A stretch of DNA of 64,000 nt from Chitinophagales bacterium (GTDB lineage Bacteria; Bacteroidota; Bacteroidia; Chitinophagales; UBA2359), in the NCBI GenBank assembly GCA_020628375.1, contig JAHDFD010000004.1:1-64000 (forward strand), given 5' to 3'. Under the pieces are notes generated by a model that saw nothing but the letters and a program-made list of their open reading frames with translations, searched no databases and was not told where the DNA came from. Each line of letters starts with the position of its first letter. Within the stretch, counting starts at the first letter, position 1. Made by a program: the position numbers and the translations under genes. This document shows, piece by piece, positions 7,460 to 16,123 of this stretch.

Positions 7460-8647
7460 TTAAGCATTTAGTTCGCAAATAGCGAGCCAAGCCATTAAAC
7501 CCACTCCTGTTTTAAATGCTTCTTCATCAATATTGAATGTAGGTGTATGTAAACCCGATGTAATACCTTCAGCTTCATTGCGAATACCCAATCGATAAAA
7601 GCATCCCGGAATTTCGTGGCTATAATAGGCAAAATCTTCAGCTCCCATCCTTAATGGTAAATCTTCTACTCTTGAATCTCCTAAAAACTCTTTTGCATAA
7701 GAACGACAACGTTCTGTAAGTGCTGGTTCATTTATGAGATGAGGATAGCCTACGTTTATTTGTACATCAACACTTCCTCCACAGGCTTCGGCAGTTGAAC
7801 TAGCTATTCTTTTAATATGTTCGTGTGCTTCATATCGCCAGTCTTCTTCTAAGGTGCGGAAAGTACCATCAATTTTTACTGCGTCAGGAATGATATTATT
7901 ATAACCTCCAACCGAATTTATTTTCCCAAAAGAAAGCACTGTTGGTGTTGACGGAGGTGCTAAGCGACTAACCACCTGTTGTAATGCTACAATTATGTGT
8001 GAAGTCATCAGAATTGGATCAATAAAGTTTCGTGGCGCGGCTGCATGTCCTCCTTTGCCATGAACGGTCATAAATATTTCATCGGCACTTGCCATATATT
8101 TTCCGGAAGCAAAGCCCACATTTCCAACATCCATTGGTGGATGTACGTGCTGCCCGATAATAATCGTTGGCTCAGGGTTTTTAAGTACTCCCTCTTTTAT
8201 CATTAAAGAAGCTCCTCCCGGAAATTTTTCTTCAGCAGGTTGAAAAATACATTTTATAGTTCCTTCAAATTCCTCTTTTAATTCGTTCAGAATTTTAATA
8301 ACTCCCAGAAGGTTAGCAGTATGTGCATCGTGTCCACAGGCGTGCATTATACCTTCGTTCTTAGATTTGTAAGGCAAATCATTCGCTTCGGTAATAGGCA
8401 GTGCATCTATATCGGCACGTAAGGCGATCACCTTTTTTTCTGGATTCTTTCCTTCAATTTTAACCACGATACCATGTCCTGCAAAATTGTCGATATAAGG
8501 CACACCAATCTCATCGAGTTTTTGCTGAATAAACTGAGCTGTTTTTTCTTCATAAAATGATAGCTCAGGATTTGCATGTAAATGTCTGCGTATAGCTACT
8601 ACTTCTTCAAAATATTTTTCTGAAAGTATTTGTATTTTTTGTTTCAT
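7460..8647 (-). CDS. M20-family amidohydrolase (N-acyl amino acid / IAA-amino acid hydrolase type)
   Basis: A 395-residue cytosolic metallopeptidase of the M20D group. These enzymes cleave the amide bond of N-acyl or conjugated amino acids using two metal ions. Visible motifs are RRHLHANPELSFYE (20-33), ALRADIDALPITE (75-87), the metal motif HACGHDAHT with Cys104, His106 and Asp107, FQPAEEK with the catalytic glutamates, GGHAAAPRNFIDP in the dimerisation domain, and the late MGAEDFAYY. Length is normal. It starts 6 bases after the CPBP protease gene, so the two are co-transcribed. The natural substrate is unknown. Confidence 0.93.
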   Translation of the reverse strand: MKQKIQILSEKYFEEVVAIRRHLHANPELSFYEEKTAQFIQQKLDEIGVPYIDNFAGHGIVVKIEGKNPEKKVIALRADIDALPITEANDLPYKSKNEGIMHACGHDAHTANLLGVIKILNELKEEFEGTIKCIFQPAEEKFPGGASLMIKEGVLKNPEPTIIIGQHVHPPMDVGNVGFASGKYMASADEIFMTVHGKGGHAAAPRNFIDPILMTSHIIVALQQVVSRLAPPSTPTVLSFGKINSVGGYNNIIPDAVKIDGTFRTLEEDWRYEAHEHIKRIASSTAEACGGSVDVQINVGYPHLINEPALTERCRSYAKEFLGDSRVEDLPLRMGAEDFAYYSHEIPGCFYRLGIRNEAEGITSGLHTPTFNIDEEAFKTGVGLMAWLAICELNA

Positions 8648-8653
8648 GTTAAT

Positions 8654-9571
8654 CTAATTAATTTCTGTTTGCCTGAACTGTTTTCTGAACATAAAGGCTG
8701 TTAAAGTTAAAAGTAAAAGAGAACCCATAGCTGTCATAAAAAGTATTTCATCTTCAGGCATTCCATTGGCTTCACTTGCATCGAGTACGCCCATATAAAC
8801 GGCAACAACCAAGAATCCATTATTTATAAAATGCCCCAGAATAGGGAACCATAAATTCTTACTCCAGTAAAAAAGGTACCCCAAATAAATCCCTATCACC
8901 ATACGAGGAAAAAACCCATAAAATTGTAAATGAATGGCACTGAAGATAATTCCAGTTACAATAATTGCTATATGTGGATTTTTAACTACTTTATATAATG
9001 ATTTTTGGAGCGCGCCCCTAAAAAGCATCTCTTCAGCTATTGCAGGTGTTACAGCCATTACAATAAGATTTATAAGAAGATCGCCAAAGTTATCCATCTT
9101 CAGAAATGCCTCTGTCATTTCGGCTAACTGATCTTCACTTTGTTTCATCCAGGTTTCCAATCCTGCTAAAAAATCGGGCAATTGCATTTCCATATTCATC
9201 TTGCCCAACCACGAAATAAAAGGGAATGAGCATAAGATTACCAGAACTGTTAACATGCCCCCCCCAAACCACTGTTTTGCTGTAGTTTTCGGAAACATAC
9301 CCAAATAGCGCATTCCTTTGGGATTTTGCAGATAAGCGTACAAAAGTGCAGGGAAGACAAAAATGGAAAGTTGTGAAATTATTTGAATAAATTTCAGGCC
9401 GTTCAAGTGTTCATAAAAGGTTTCATCTACAGAATCGAAAGCGGTTAGTGGCATACCCAAAGCTAACATAGACAACATCGTTAGTAAGGATACCAAAACA
9501 ACTCCACTAAGAATGCAGGCACAAAGAATTAAAAATTGTACAAAAGGATGTTTATCGGAAATATCTGACAT
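8654..9571 (-). CDS. CPBP-family intramembrane metalloprotease
   Basis: A 305-residue membrane protein with about eight hydrophobic helices. The signature of CAAX-protease/bacteriocin-processing (CPBP, Abi) enzymes is present: EEMLFRG with Glu180, Glu181 and Arg185, a following IIFSAIHLQF with the first histidine, and GHFINNG near residue 249 with the second histidine and asparagine. These residues bind the metal and act within the membrane. In bacteria such proteins process peptides or act in envelope maintenance. The gene is the first of a two-gene operon with the M20 hydrolase. The substrate is unknown. Confidence 0.88.
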   Translation of the reverse strand: MSDISDKHPFVQFLILCACILSGVVLVSLLTMLSMLALGMPLTAFDSVDETFYEHLNGLKFIQIISQLSIFVFPALLYAYLQNPKGMRYLGMFPKTTAKQWFGGGMLTVLVILCSFPFISWLGKMNMEMQLPDFLAGLETWMKQSEDQLAEMTEAFLKMDNFGDLLINLIVMAVTPAIAEEMLFRGALQKSLYKVVKNPHIAIIVTGIIFSAIHLQFYGFFPRMVIGIYLGYLFYWSKNLWFPILGHFINNGFLVVAVYMGVLDASEANGMPEDEILFMTAMGSLLLLTLTAFMFRKQFRQTEIN

Positions 9572-9680
9572 ATTGCTTATTTTCTGAATTCAGACGAAAA
9601 CAAACTGATAAAGTTAGTACAGTGGAATTTAGTAATGGGAAATTATTGGAGTATTGAACCAATTATTTCGGGGATTTTGG

Positions 9681-9722
9681 GTTTGAGAAATGAGGTTTGA
9701 GAAATGAGGTTTGAGAAATGAG
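9681..9722. repeat. Three perfect 14-bp tandem repeats
   Basis: The unit GTTTGAGAAATGAG occurs three times back to back (9681-9694, 9695-9708, 9709-9722). It opens a 474-base gene-free stretch (9572-10045) between two leftward genes. The rest of that stretch holds a family A element and a further inverted repeat. No ORF of note is present. Confidence 0.85.
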
Positions 9723-9737
9723 AATTTACATAATTAA

Positions 9738-9889
9738 CCTAAGCTGCGATAATCTCAACTGTCAACAGTACAATAGTCCACTGTCCACAAAAAAACATTA
9801 TAATCGTAAAGAGTAAGGTTTTGTGGTCTGTAGTCTGTTAAACAGTCGTCTATATACAAAAATGTCTTTATACATCGCAACTTGAATTA
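9738..9889. repeat. MITE-like element, family A, copy 1
   Basis: This element of about 152 bases is nearly identical to 44581-44735. It has terminal inverted repeats: CCTAAGCTGCGATAA at the left, and TACATCGCAACTTGAATTA at the right, whose complement contains AAGTTGCGAT. Inner segments also pair, for example GTCCACAAAA with TTTTGTGGTC, so the element folds into one long imperfect hairpin. It has no ORF. This is the layout of a miniature inverted-repeat transposable element or a structured repeat. Confidence 0.75.
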
Positions 9890-9898
9890 ATTAGACTT

Positions 9899-10019
9899 TA
9901 TCACGCTTTTTAACTACTTAAATTTATCAACTTTTCTACGGTAATTAAAATGCTATAATTTCAGGTATCCATATACTCAAACTTTATTAATCAAAATCGG
10001 TAGATAAAAAAACGTGATA
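9899..10019. repeat. Inverted repeat pair, possible degraded element
   Basis: TATCACGCTTTTTAA at 9899-9913 is an imperfect inverted copy of GATAAAAAAACGTGATA at 10003-10019, about 90 bases apart. The segment follows family A copy 1 directly and ends just before the stop of crtZ. It could be a remnant of another small element. Nothing coding lies inside. Confidence 0.35.
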
Positions 10020-10045
10020 TTCTTTAATTCAGGCAAAGTATTCAA

Positions 10046-10486
10046 CTATGGTTGATATTTTTTCTTTGCGTACAAAAAGCCAAATGCCTCACTATCTTCT
10101 TTTTCCTGATGCTTATGGTGCATCTTATGCGCTCTTATCAATCGTTTCAGATAATTACTATCTGTTTTAAACTTCAGCTTTATTCTTCTATGGATTATTA
10201 CATCGTGTAAAATGAAGTAAATAATTCCATAAAGCGTAATGCCAACACCAATCCATAACGAAAAATGTTGTTTTTCGATACCATAGTATATCAATAATGC
10301 TGCTGGTATTATGTAAATGATAATAATCAAGTCATTCCATTCGAACAAACCCTTACGAGGTGTATGATGGCTTTTATGTAAAAACCATAATGGTCCGTGA
10401 AGTAAATATTTGTGTTTAAACCAGGCAAATGCCTCTGTTACTACTATGGTTATTAACACAATTCCGAGATTAAGCAACCAATTCAT
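10046..10486 (-). CDS. crtZ: Beta-carotene hydroxylase (CrtZ-type)
   Basis: A 146-residue membrane di-iron hydroxylase that adds 3-hydroxyl groups to the ionone rings of beta-carotene to give zeaxanthin. The histidine motifs of the fatty-acid-hydroxylase superfamily are present in order: HKYLLH, HKSHH, HDVIIHRR and HKMHH. Four hydrophobic stretches carry them. The ATG at 10486 (MNWLLNLGIVLITIVVTEAFAW) is the usual start; the longer frame to 10537 adds an unlikely 17 residues. It stands alone here; crtB, crtI and crtY are not in the window. A yellow-orange carotenoid is inferred. Confidence 0.9.
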   Translation of the reverse strand: MNWLLNLGIVLITIVVTEAFAWFKHKYLLHGPLWFLHKSHHTPRKGLFEWNDLIIIIYIIPAALLIYYGIEKQHFSLWIGVGITLYGIIYFILHDVIIHRRIKLKFKTDSNYLKRLIRAHKMHHKHQEKEDSEAFGFLYAKKKYQP

Positions 10487-10623
10487 TTTATTTCCGTATG
10501 AAAACTTAATAAGGAATACTGAATAGGTTTTGTTCAAATCTTTTCAATGTTCTTAGATCAGCTTAACGCTTACCCTCACTTTTGGCTATTGTTTTAATAG
10601 CATTTTTACAAAATCTGAATATA

Positions 10624-13269
10624 ATGATTCGTATATATATTTTTCTTACACTTTTCTTTTCGTGTCTGAACTTATTTGGTCAGATCGTTCACTTACCCAA
10701 TAATCCCGATTATGTTTTAAATGTAAAAGATGCACCTTTTGGTGCTGCAGGTGATGGAGTTACCGATGATACACAGGCTATACAGTCTGCAATTTATGCC
10801 AGTTTAACCGGAGACAGAACAAAAATCGTTTTTATCCCCAAAGGAACTTATGTGATAAGTGCTCCTTTGCAGTTAGCTTTTCCAGATGGCAGCCCAGCAC
10901 CTAGTGGTCCATGGATAAAAGGAGAAAGTGAATTCAGTACGATTTTAAGAGTGCCTGATAACGCTGTTGACTTCATGACTGGTATTAACAATGAATACAA
11001 GGGTGTGATGGAAGTACCCTGTGAAGGACCAGAGCAATTATATCAGCATAAAAACATTCAGAATTTCACAATAGACATTGGAGCTAATGACCAGGCATGC
11101 GGTATAAAAATGTGTGGACAAACGAATTTGATAAAGAGTGTAAGAATTAAAGGAAAAGATACAGGAGCCGGAATCATCTTAGGAAATGCGAACGTACCTA
11201 GCAATGCCCTTATTCTTCGTTCAGAGATCAGGAATACAGATATAGGTGTTTTTTGTTTTAATGAATTAAGTAACTATACCATTTCTGAGTTAGTAGAAAG
11301 AAATGTAAAAACGGGTTTAAAAATTGAAAGTGCAACAGTTAGTATTGATAATTTCAGTTATATAGATGGTAGCAGAACAGCTATAGAGGCACTTGATCCT
11401 TCTTCCAACTTCAGTATAGTGAATAGTACATTTACTTTTCAACCAAGTACCGAATCTGAATTATTCACTTTTTATAATTTTTATGCTAGAGATGTTCATT
11501 TATTGAATGCACCTTTAATATCAACGCCAAACCTTTACGGTCTATTTGATGGTGATACAACCCATATAGAGGAAATCTATTCTAGTCAACTATTCAAAAG
11601 CCAGGAAGGTGATTTACAAGGAATGTTAAGACTTCCTGTAAAGCTATCGCCAAGAATTCATTATGATCCGAATATGAATAATTGGGTAAATGTAGAAGAT
11701 TTCGGTGCAATTTGTTCTGATGATATAGATGATGCTGTTGCTATACAAGCAGCAATTGATTTCGCGGTGGCAACCGGTAAAACTACAGTTTATTTTCCGG
11801 GATGTGGATTTTCTGAGACAGATGTTTATCTGATAGAAGATCAATTCATTACGATCAGTGGGAATGTCAATCACTTGATCGGTTTAGGTAATGCTTGCTT
11901 TAAGGGCAATGGCTTTTTATTAGATGACACTTATGCCGAAACAATTTCATTCCAACATATGTATGGTGTATTCAACAGATTAAGTATTGAAAATTCAGAT
12001 ATAAACAGAACAATTGTTTTAGAAGACATTGTTGGAACGGCACTCAACACCGACAATGGAGCAATTTATATGAATAACTTCAGTGGTAATATCAATATCA
12101 GTAACTCCTTTTCAGAAAATTATGGCAGAGCCATCAACACATACTTCTACGATGATGAAGATTTTGCTTTGGAGGGTGTTGTTAATATTGTAAACCAAGG
12201 CGGAAGTTTATGGTTATCGGGTGTAAGAAATGAACAACCTAACTCGGTAATGGCTACCATAGCAGGTGGTGCAAGTGAATTACTGGGTGGCATGGTTTAT
12301 CTGGATAGTATTAATGTAGATCCAATTTTATTTTTTACCGATGATGCAGAAACAACTATTGCCAACTTTCAGGTAAGAGGTTTAGCAGGCAATGGTGGTA
12401 CTTCTCATTTTGTAATCGATTTTGAAAATGGGGTAAATGTTGGGAATATGATCGCTTCTGATGCACAAGTAAACGATGCTATTGTTGTTTATTCTGATGC
12501 CGATGATCTGAAATGTGCTCCTGACGGAACGCCATGTGGTGATGGGAATCCATATTCAGCAAATGATATGTATATCGATTGTGAATGCAGAGGGCAAGAT
12601 ATTCAAATGAACATCAGAGCATTACTCGAAGGCTTTTATATGGAAAATACCAGAGAAATGAGTTCTGATATCAATCAGAAACATTTATTACCTAGTTTTC
12701 AGCCTTTCAAAGACGCTCCTTTCTTCTATAATGGTAGTGAAGCAAATTTTGACATTCCTCTTTATGTAAGTGACTGGATCTTATTAGAGTTAAGAAGTGC
12801 GATCAATCCTGAAATCGTTACTTATCGTCAGGCTGGTTTCATTACGGTTGATGGATATGTAGTTGATTTTTCAAGTAGTGCCGAAGGTTTGGTTTTCCCT
12901 GGACTTCCAAACGGTGATTACTATTTTGCACTCTACCATAAAAGCCATTTACCCGTCATTACTAAAGAACCAATTACTATCAGTCCTGATCAGATCGATT
13001 TTGTTGATCTGAGAAATGAAGCACTTTTAGATGGTTTTGAACCCATAACAGCATTAAACGGTACGAATTTTAAGGCTATGTATGCCGGTGATTTCGACCA
13101 AAATGGCTTAATAAATAACCTAGATTATAATATTTGGCAAGGAGAAAATTCATTAGTGAACTCTTATGTACCACAAGATGCCGATGGAAACGCAATCGTG
13201 AACAATCTGGACTATAATTGGTGGGTTAAAAACAGAAGTAAAGTCGGGCCAGAGTTAATTCATAAATAA
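10624..13269 (+). CDS. Secreted pectate-lyase-3-like beta-helix protein with dockerin-like C-terminus (paralogue 1)
   Basis: An 881-residue secreted protein; the ATG at 10624 gives the signal peptide [20 protein letters not shown]. Two segments match the start of the pectate_lyase_3 right-handed beta-helix domain: [20 protein letters not shown] (about 35) and [20 protein letters not shown] (about 355). A Cys-rich linker ([15 protein letters not shown]) follows, then a beta-sandwich module with DWILLELRS and YHKSHLPVI. Last come two dockerin-type calcium loops, [12 protein letters not shown] (823-834) and [12 protein letters not shown] (852-863). The protein probably binds or cleaves a polysaccharide outside the cell. 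It is the first of three tandem paralogues; no T9SS A-type domain is seen. Confidence 0.8.
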   Translation: MIRIYIFLTLFFSCLNLFGQIVHLPNNPDYVLNVKDAPFGAAGDGVTDDTQAIQSAIYASLTGDRTKIVFIPKGTYVISAPLQLAFPDGSPAPSGPWIKGESEFSTILRVPDNAVDFMTGINNEYKGVMEVPCEGPEQLYQHKNIQNFTIDIGANDQACGIKMCGQTNLIKSVRIKGKDTGAGIILGNANVPSNALILRSEIRNTDIGVFCFNELSNYTISELVERNVKTGLKIESATVSIDNFSYIDGSRTAIEALDPSSNFSIVNSTFTFQPSTESELFTFYNFYARDVHLLNAPLISTPNLYGLFDGDTTHIEEIYSSQLFKSQEGDLQGMLRLPVKLSPRIHYDPNMNNWVNVEDFGAICSDDIDDAVAIQAAIDFAVATGKTTVYFPGCGFSETDVYLIEDQFITISGNVNHLIGLGNACFKGNGFLLDDTYAETISFQHMYGVFNRLSIENSDINRTIVLEDIVGTALNTDNGAIYMNNFSGNINISNSFSENYGRAINTYFYDDEDFALEGVVNIVNQGGSLWLSGVRNEQPNSVMATIAGGASELLGGMVYLDSINVDPILFFTDDAETTIANFQVRGLAGNGGTSHFVIDFENGVNVGNMIASDAQVNDAIVVYSDADDLKCAPDGTPCGDGNPYSANDMYIDCECRGQDIQMNIRALLEGFYMENTREMSSDINQKHLLPSFQPFKDAPFFYNGSEANFDIPLYVSDWILLELRSAINPEIVTYRQAGFITVDGYVVDFSSSAEGLVFPGLPNGDYYFALYHKSHLPVITKEPITISPDQIDFVDLRNEALLDGFEPITALNGTNFKAMYAGDFDQNGLINNLDYNIWQGENSLVNSYVPQDADGNAIVNNLDYNWWVKNRSKVGPELIHK

Positions 13270-13348
13270 ACTTCTGACTAAGTACATTTTACTGAGCATT
13301 CCATTTTGCTAAATAACGATTTTAATAACTCCACAAAAAAAATTGAAT

Positions 13349-15997
13349 ATGCACGCTTTAAAACGAATATTACTTACTGTTTTTGGGGTATTTATTATAA
13401 ACTCTGTTTATGGACAAACCATTCAATTACCAGACAACGATCTGTATGTATTAAATGTAAAAGAGGCGCCTTTCAATGCAAAAGGTGATGGTATTTCAGA
13501 TGATACGCAAGCAATTCAGGCAGCAATATATGCAAGTCTTGAAGATGGAGGAACCAAAGTCGTTTACATCCCGAATGGAAATTATTTAATTTCTTCTTCC
13601 CTACAATTATCAATGAGCGATGGTAGCCCTGCAAGATATGGACCATGGATAAAAGGCGAGAATAAGTTTTCAGTTAAAATATTACTTCAAAATGCGAGCT
13701 CTGCTTTTTCTTCTAACGACACTACTGCCCTATTCGGAATGATGGAAGTACCTTGTGAAGGTAATTCTCAACTACATGAACATAAATCTATCGAAAATAT
13801 CAGTTTTGAATTAAATGATAACCCTAATGCCTGCGCCATTAAAATGTGTGGTCAGACAAGTATGATAAAACATGTTCGCATTAATGGAAAAGGGAATGAA
13901 TTAGGAATAGCGCTGGGTAATGAGCAAATTCCTAGTAATGCCTTGGTATTAAAGTCTGAAATTTCGAATTGCAAAACAGGTATTCAATGTATTAATGAGC
14001 ACAGCAATTATACGCTTTCGGAAGTAAGTTGTAGAAGTATTGGTACAGGTATTCTGATAAAAGAAGCTAATGTAAGTATTGACAATTTCAATTATCTCGA
14101 TGGCTTGGAGGCAGGTATTCTGGCAGATGATGGCAAGGCTACTTTTAATGTTGTCAATAGTACTTTCACTTATAATACCAACAACTCATTTTTGTTCACT
14201 TTTTCAAATTTTTATGCACGCAGTATCAATCTATTGAATCTTTCATTTCAGATACCCGATAATTTATTTGGCACTTTTAACGAAGCAGGAAATATAATTG
14301 AGGAAACTTATTCAGCCGAAGTATTCAAAAGTCAGGAAGGTGATCTTGATGGGATGTTACGTATTCCAGTAAAAACAAGTCCAGATATCGAATATGATGA
14401 GAATATCGACAATTGGGTAAATGTGGCGGACTTTGGTGCTGACTGTACCGATGATATTGATGATTCTGAAGCAATACAGAATGCTGTTGATTTTGCTGTT
14501 TCCAATAACAAAACAACCATTTACTTTCCGGGATGTGCCTTGAATGGTACGGATGTGTATATAATGGAAGATCAGTATGTAACACTATCGGGAAGTATAA
14601 GCCATGTTATTGGTTTGGGATACGCAAATTTGAAAGGAAATGGTTTCATATTGAACAAGACCTATTCAGATGAAATTAGTTTTCAGCATTTATACGGTAC
14701 GTTCAACCGGTTGAGCATAGAAAACTCCGATGTAAAAAGAACTGTGCTTATAGAAGATGTAACCGGAACAGGATTAACTACGGATAATGGTTTTACCTAT
14801 CTGAATAATTTCGCCGGCACTATAAGCATTACCAATCCATTTTCGGAAACGTATGGTCGTGCCATTAACACTTATTTATATGATGAAGATGTAGCCAATG
14901 AAGGAATAGTGAACATTGTTAATCAGGGTGGAACATTATGGCTTTCGGGAGTTCGAAATGAACAACCCAATTCGGTTATGGCCACTGTAGCTGGTGGAAG
15001 AAGTGAGTTGCTTGGTGGTATGATGTATATATGGCATGAGGCTGCCGATCCTATTCTTTTCTATACCGATGATGCAGAAACAACAATTGCTAATTTCAGA
15101 ATGGGCGGTTTAGCGGCAAATGGTGGTGTTTCACAACTAACGGTCGATTATGAATTCGGAGAAATTGTAGGCGGAATGTTATACACCGACACTCAAATTC
15201 CCAATAATATTGTTGTTTATTCTGACGCAGATGCCATTGTTTGTCCGCCTGATGGTACCGCTTGTAATGATGGAAATATTTACACTTCAAATGATCTTTA
15301 TTTAGACTGTACTTGTCAGGGCAATGTAGTTCAGCTAAGAATGCGTGCATTACTCGAGGGCTTATTCGATGCAAGTACCGGAACAATGACTACTATTTCC
15401 AATCAACAGCAAATTATTCCAAATACACAACCATTCAATAAAGCCCCATTTTACTACGGTGGGTCAGAAGCCAATTTCAATATACCCTACTATATATCAG
15501 ATTGGGTATTGGTACAATTAAGAAGTAAAAATGATCCTGAACAAATTCTATATCAGAAAGCTGCATTTATAGCATTCGATGGGAGTATTCTGGATGTTTT
15601 CAGCATAACAGATGGAATCGTATTTCCGGGATTGCCTGTTGGTGAATATTATGTTGCCTTATTCCATAAGAGTCATTTACCGATTATTACACAAAATGCT
15701 ATACCTATAGGTACTGGAATGGTTAACTTATTGGATCTTTCAGATGAATCTCAGATTGGGGGTTTTGATCCACTTACAGCAGTACCTAATTACCTGAATC
15801 AGGCGATGTATGCTGGTGATTTTGATCAAAATGGTATAATCAATAATCTGGATTACAATATCTGGGAAGATGAAAATACAGCAGTGAATATTTACCTTTC
15901 ACACGATGCAGATGCCAATGCCATCATTAATAACCTGGATTATAACTGGTGGGTGAAAAACAGAAGTAAAGTTGGTGCTGCTACTCTTCAAAAGTGA
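13349..15997 (+). CDS. Secreted pectate-lyase-3-like beta-helix protein with dockerin-like C-terminus (paralogue 2)
   Basis: An 882-residue paralogue of the preceding protein, with the same domain order. The ATG at 13349 (MHALKRILLTVFGVFIINSVYGQ) is preferred to an in-frame TTG at 13343. The first beta-helix start is KEAPFNAKGDGISDDTQAIQ, the second NWVNVADFGADCTDDIDDSE. Then come the CPPDGTACNDGNIYTS linker, the beta-sandwich module with DWVLVQLRS and FHKSHLPII, and the loops DFDQNGIINNLD and DADANAIINNLD. It looks closer to paralogue 1 than to paralogue 3; for instance the '[10 protein letters not shown]' rung occurs in 1 and 2 only. It starts 79 bases after paralogue 1. Exact activity is unknown; the canonical catalytic residues of polysaccharide lyases cannot be assigned by eye. 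Confidence 0.8.
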   Translation: MHALKRILLTVFGVFIINSVYGQTIQLPDNDLYVLNVKEAPFNAKGDGISDDTQAIQAAIYASLEDGGTKVVYIPNGNYLISSSLQLSMSDGSPARYGPWIKGENKFSVKILLQNASSAFSSNDTTALFGMMEVPCEGNSQLHEHKSIENISFELNDNPNACAIKMCGQTSMIKHVRINGKGNELGIALGNEQIPSNALVLKSEISNCKTGIQCINEHSNYTLSEVSCRSIGTGILIKEANVSIDNFNYLDGLEAGILADDGKATFNVVNSTFTYNTNNSFLFTFSNFYARSINLLNLSFQIPDNLFGTFNEAGNIIEETYSAEVFKSQEGDLDGMLRIPVKTSPDIEYDENIDNWVNVADFGADCTDDIDDSEAIQNAVDFAVSNNKTTIYFPGCALNGTDVYIMEDQYVTLSGSISHVIGLGYANLKGNGFILNKTYSDEISFQHLYGTFNRLSIENSDVKRTVLIEDVTGTGLTTDNGFTYLNNFAGTISITNPFSETYGRAINTYLYDEDVANEGIVNIVNQGGTLWLSGVRNEQPNSVMATVAGGRSELLGGMMYIWHEAADPILFYTDDAETTIANFRMGGLAANGGVSQLTVDYEFGEIVGGMLYTDTQIPNNIVVYSDADAIVCPPDGTACNDGNIYTSNDLYLDCTCQGNVVQLRMRALLEGLFDASTGTMTTISNQQQIIPNTQPFNKAPFYYGGSEANFNIPYYISDWVLVQLRSKNDPEQILYQKAAFIAFDGSILDVFSITDGIVFPGLPVGEYYVALFHKSHLPIITQNAIPIGTGMVNLLDLSDESQIGGFDPLTAVPNYLNQAMYAGDFDQNGIINNLDYNIWEDENTAVNIYLSHDADANAIINNLDYNWWVKNRSKVGAATLQK

Positions 15998-16091
15998 TAC
16001 GAGCACAAATATTCTGACTAAAATACTGTTTCGCAAAAGCAGGGAAATACGTAAACCCTTGATTTTATGGCAATTGGCTGAATTATTGCTG

Positions 16092-16099
16092 TAATTTTG
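16092..16099 (+). promoter_or_regulatory. Candidate Bacteroidota -7 box for paralogue 3
   Basis: TAATTTTG matches the TAnnTTTG consensus of the primary Bacteroidota sigma factor and lies 24 bases before the ATG at 16124. A TTG occurs about 15 bases further upstream, somewhat closer than usual. It suggests paralogue 3 can be transcribed separately from the first two. Confidence 0.45.
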
Positions 16100-16123
16100 C
16101 ACGTTCTATATTGAATAACGATT

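Noticed and set aside
8654-9571. CPBP protease as abortive-infection or bacteriocin-immunity gene
   Set aside because: No bacteriocin, toxin or phage-defence genes are adjacent; the M20 hydrolase operon partner suggests a metabolic or envelope role.
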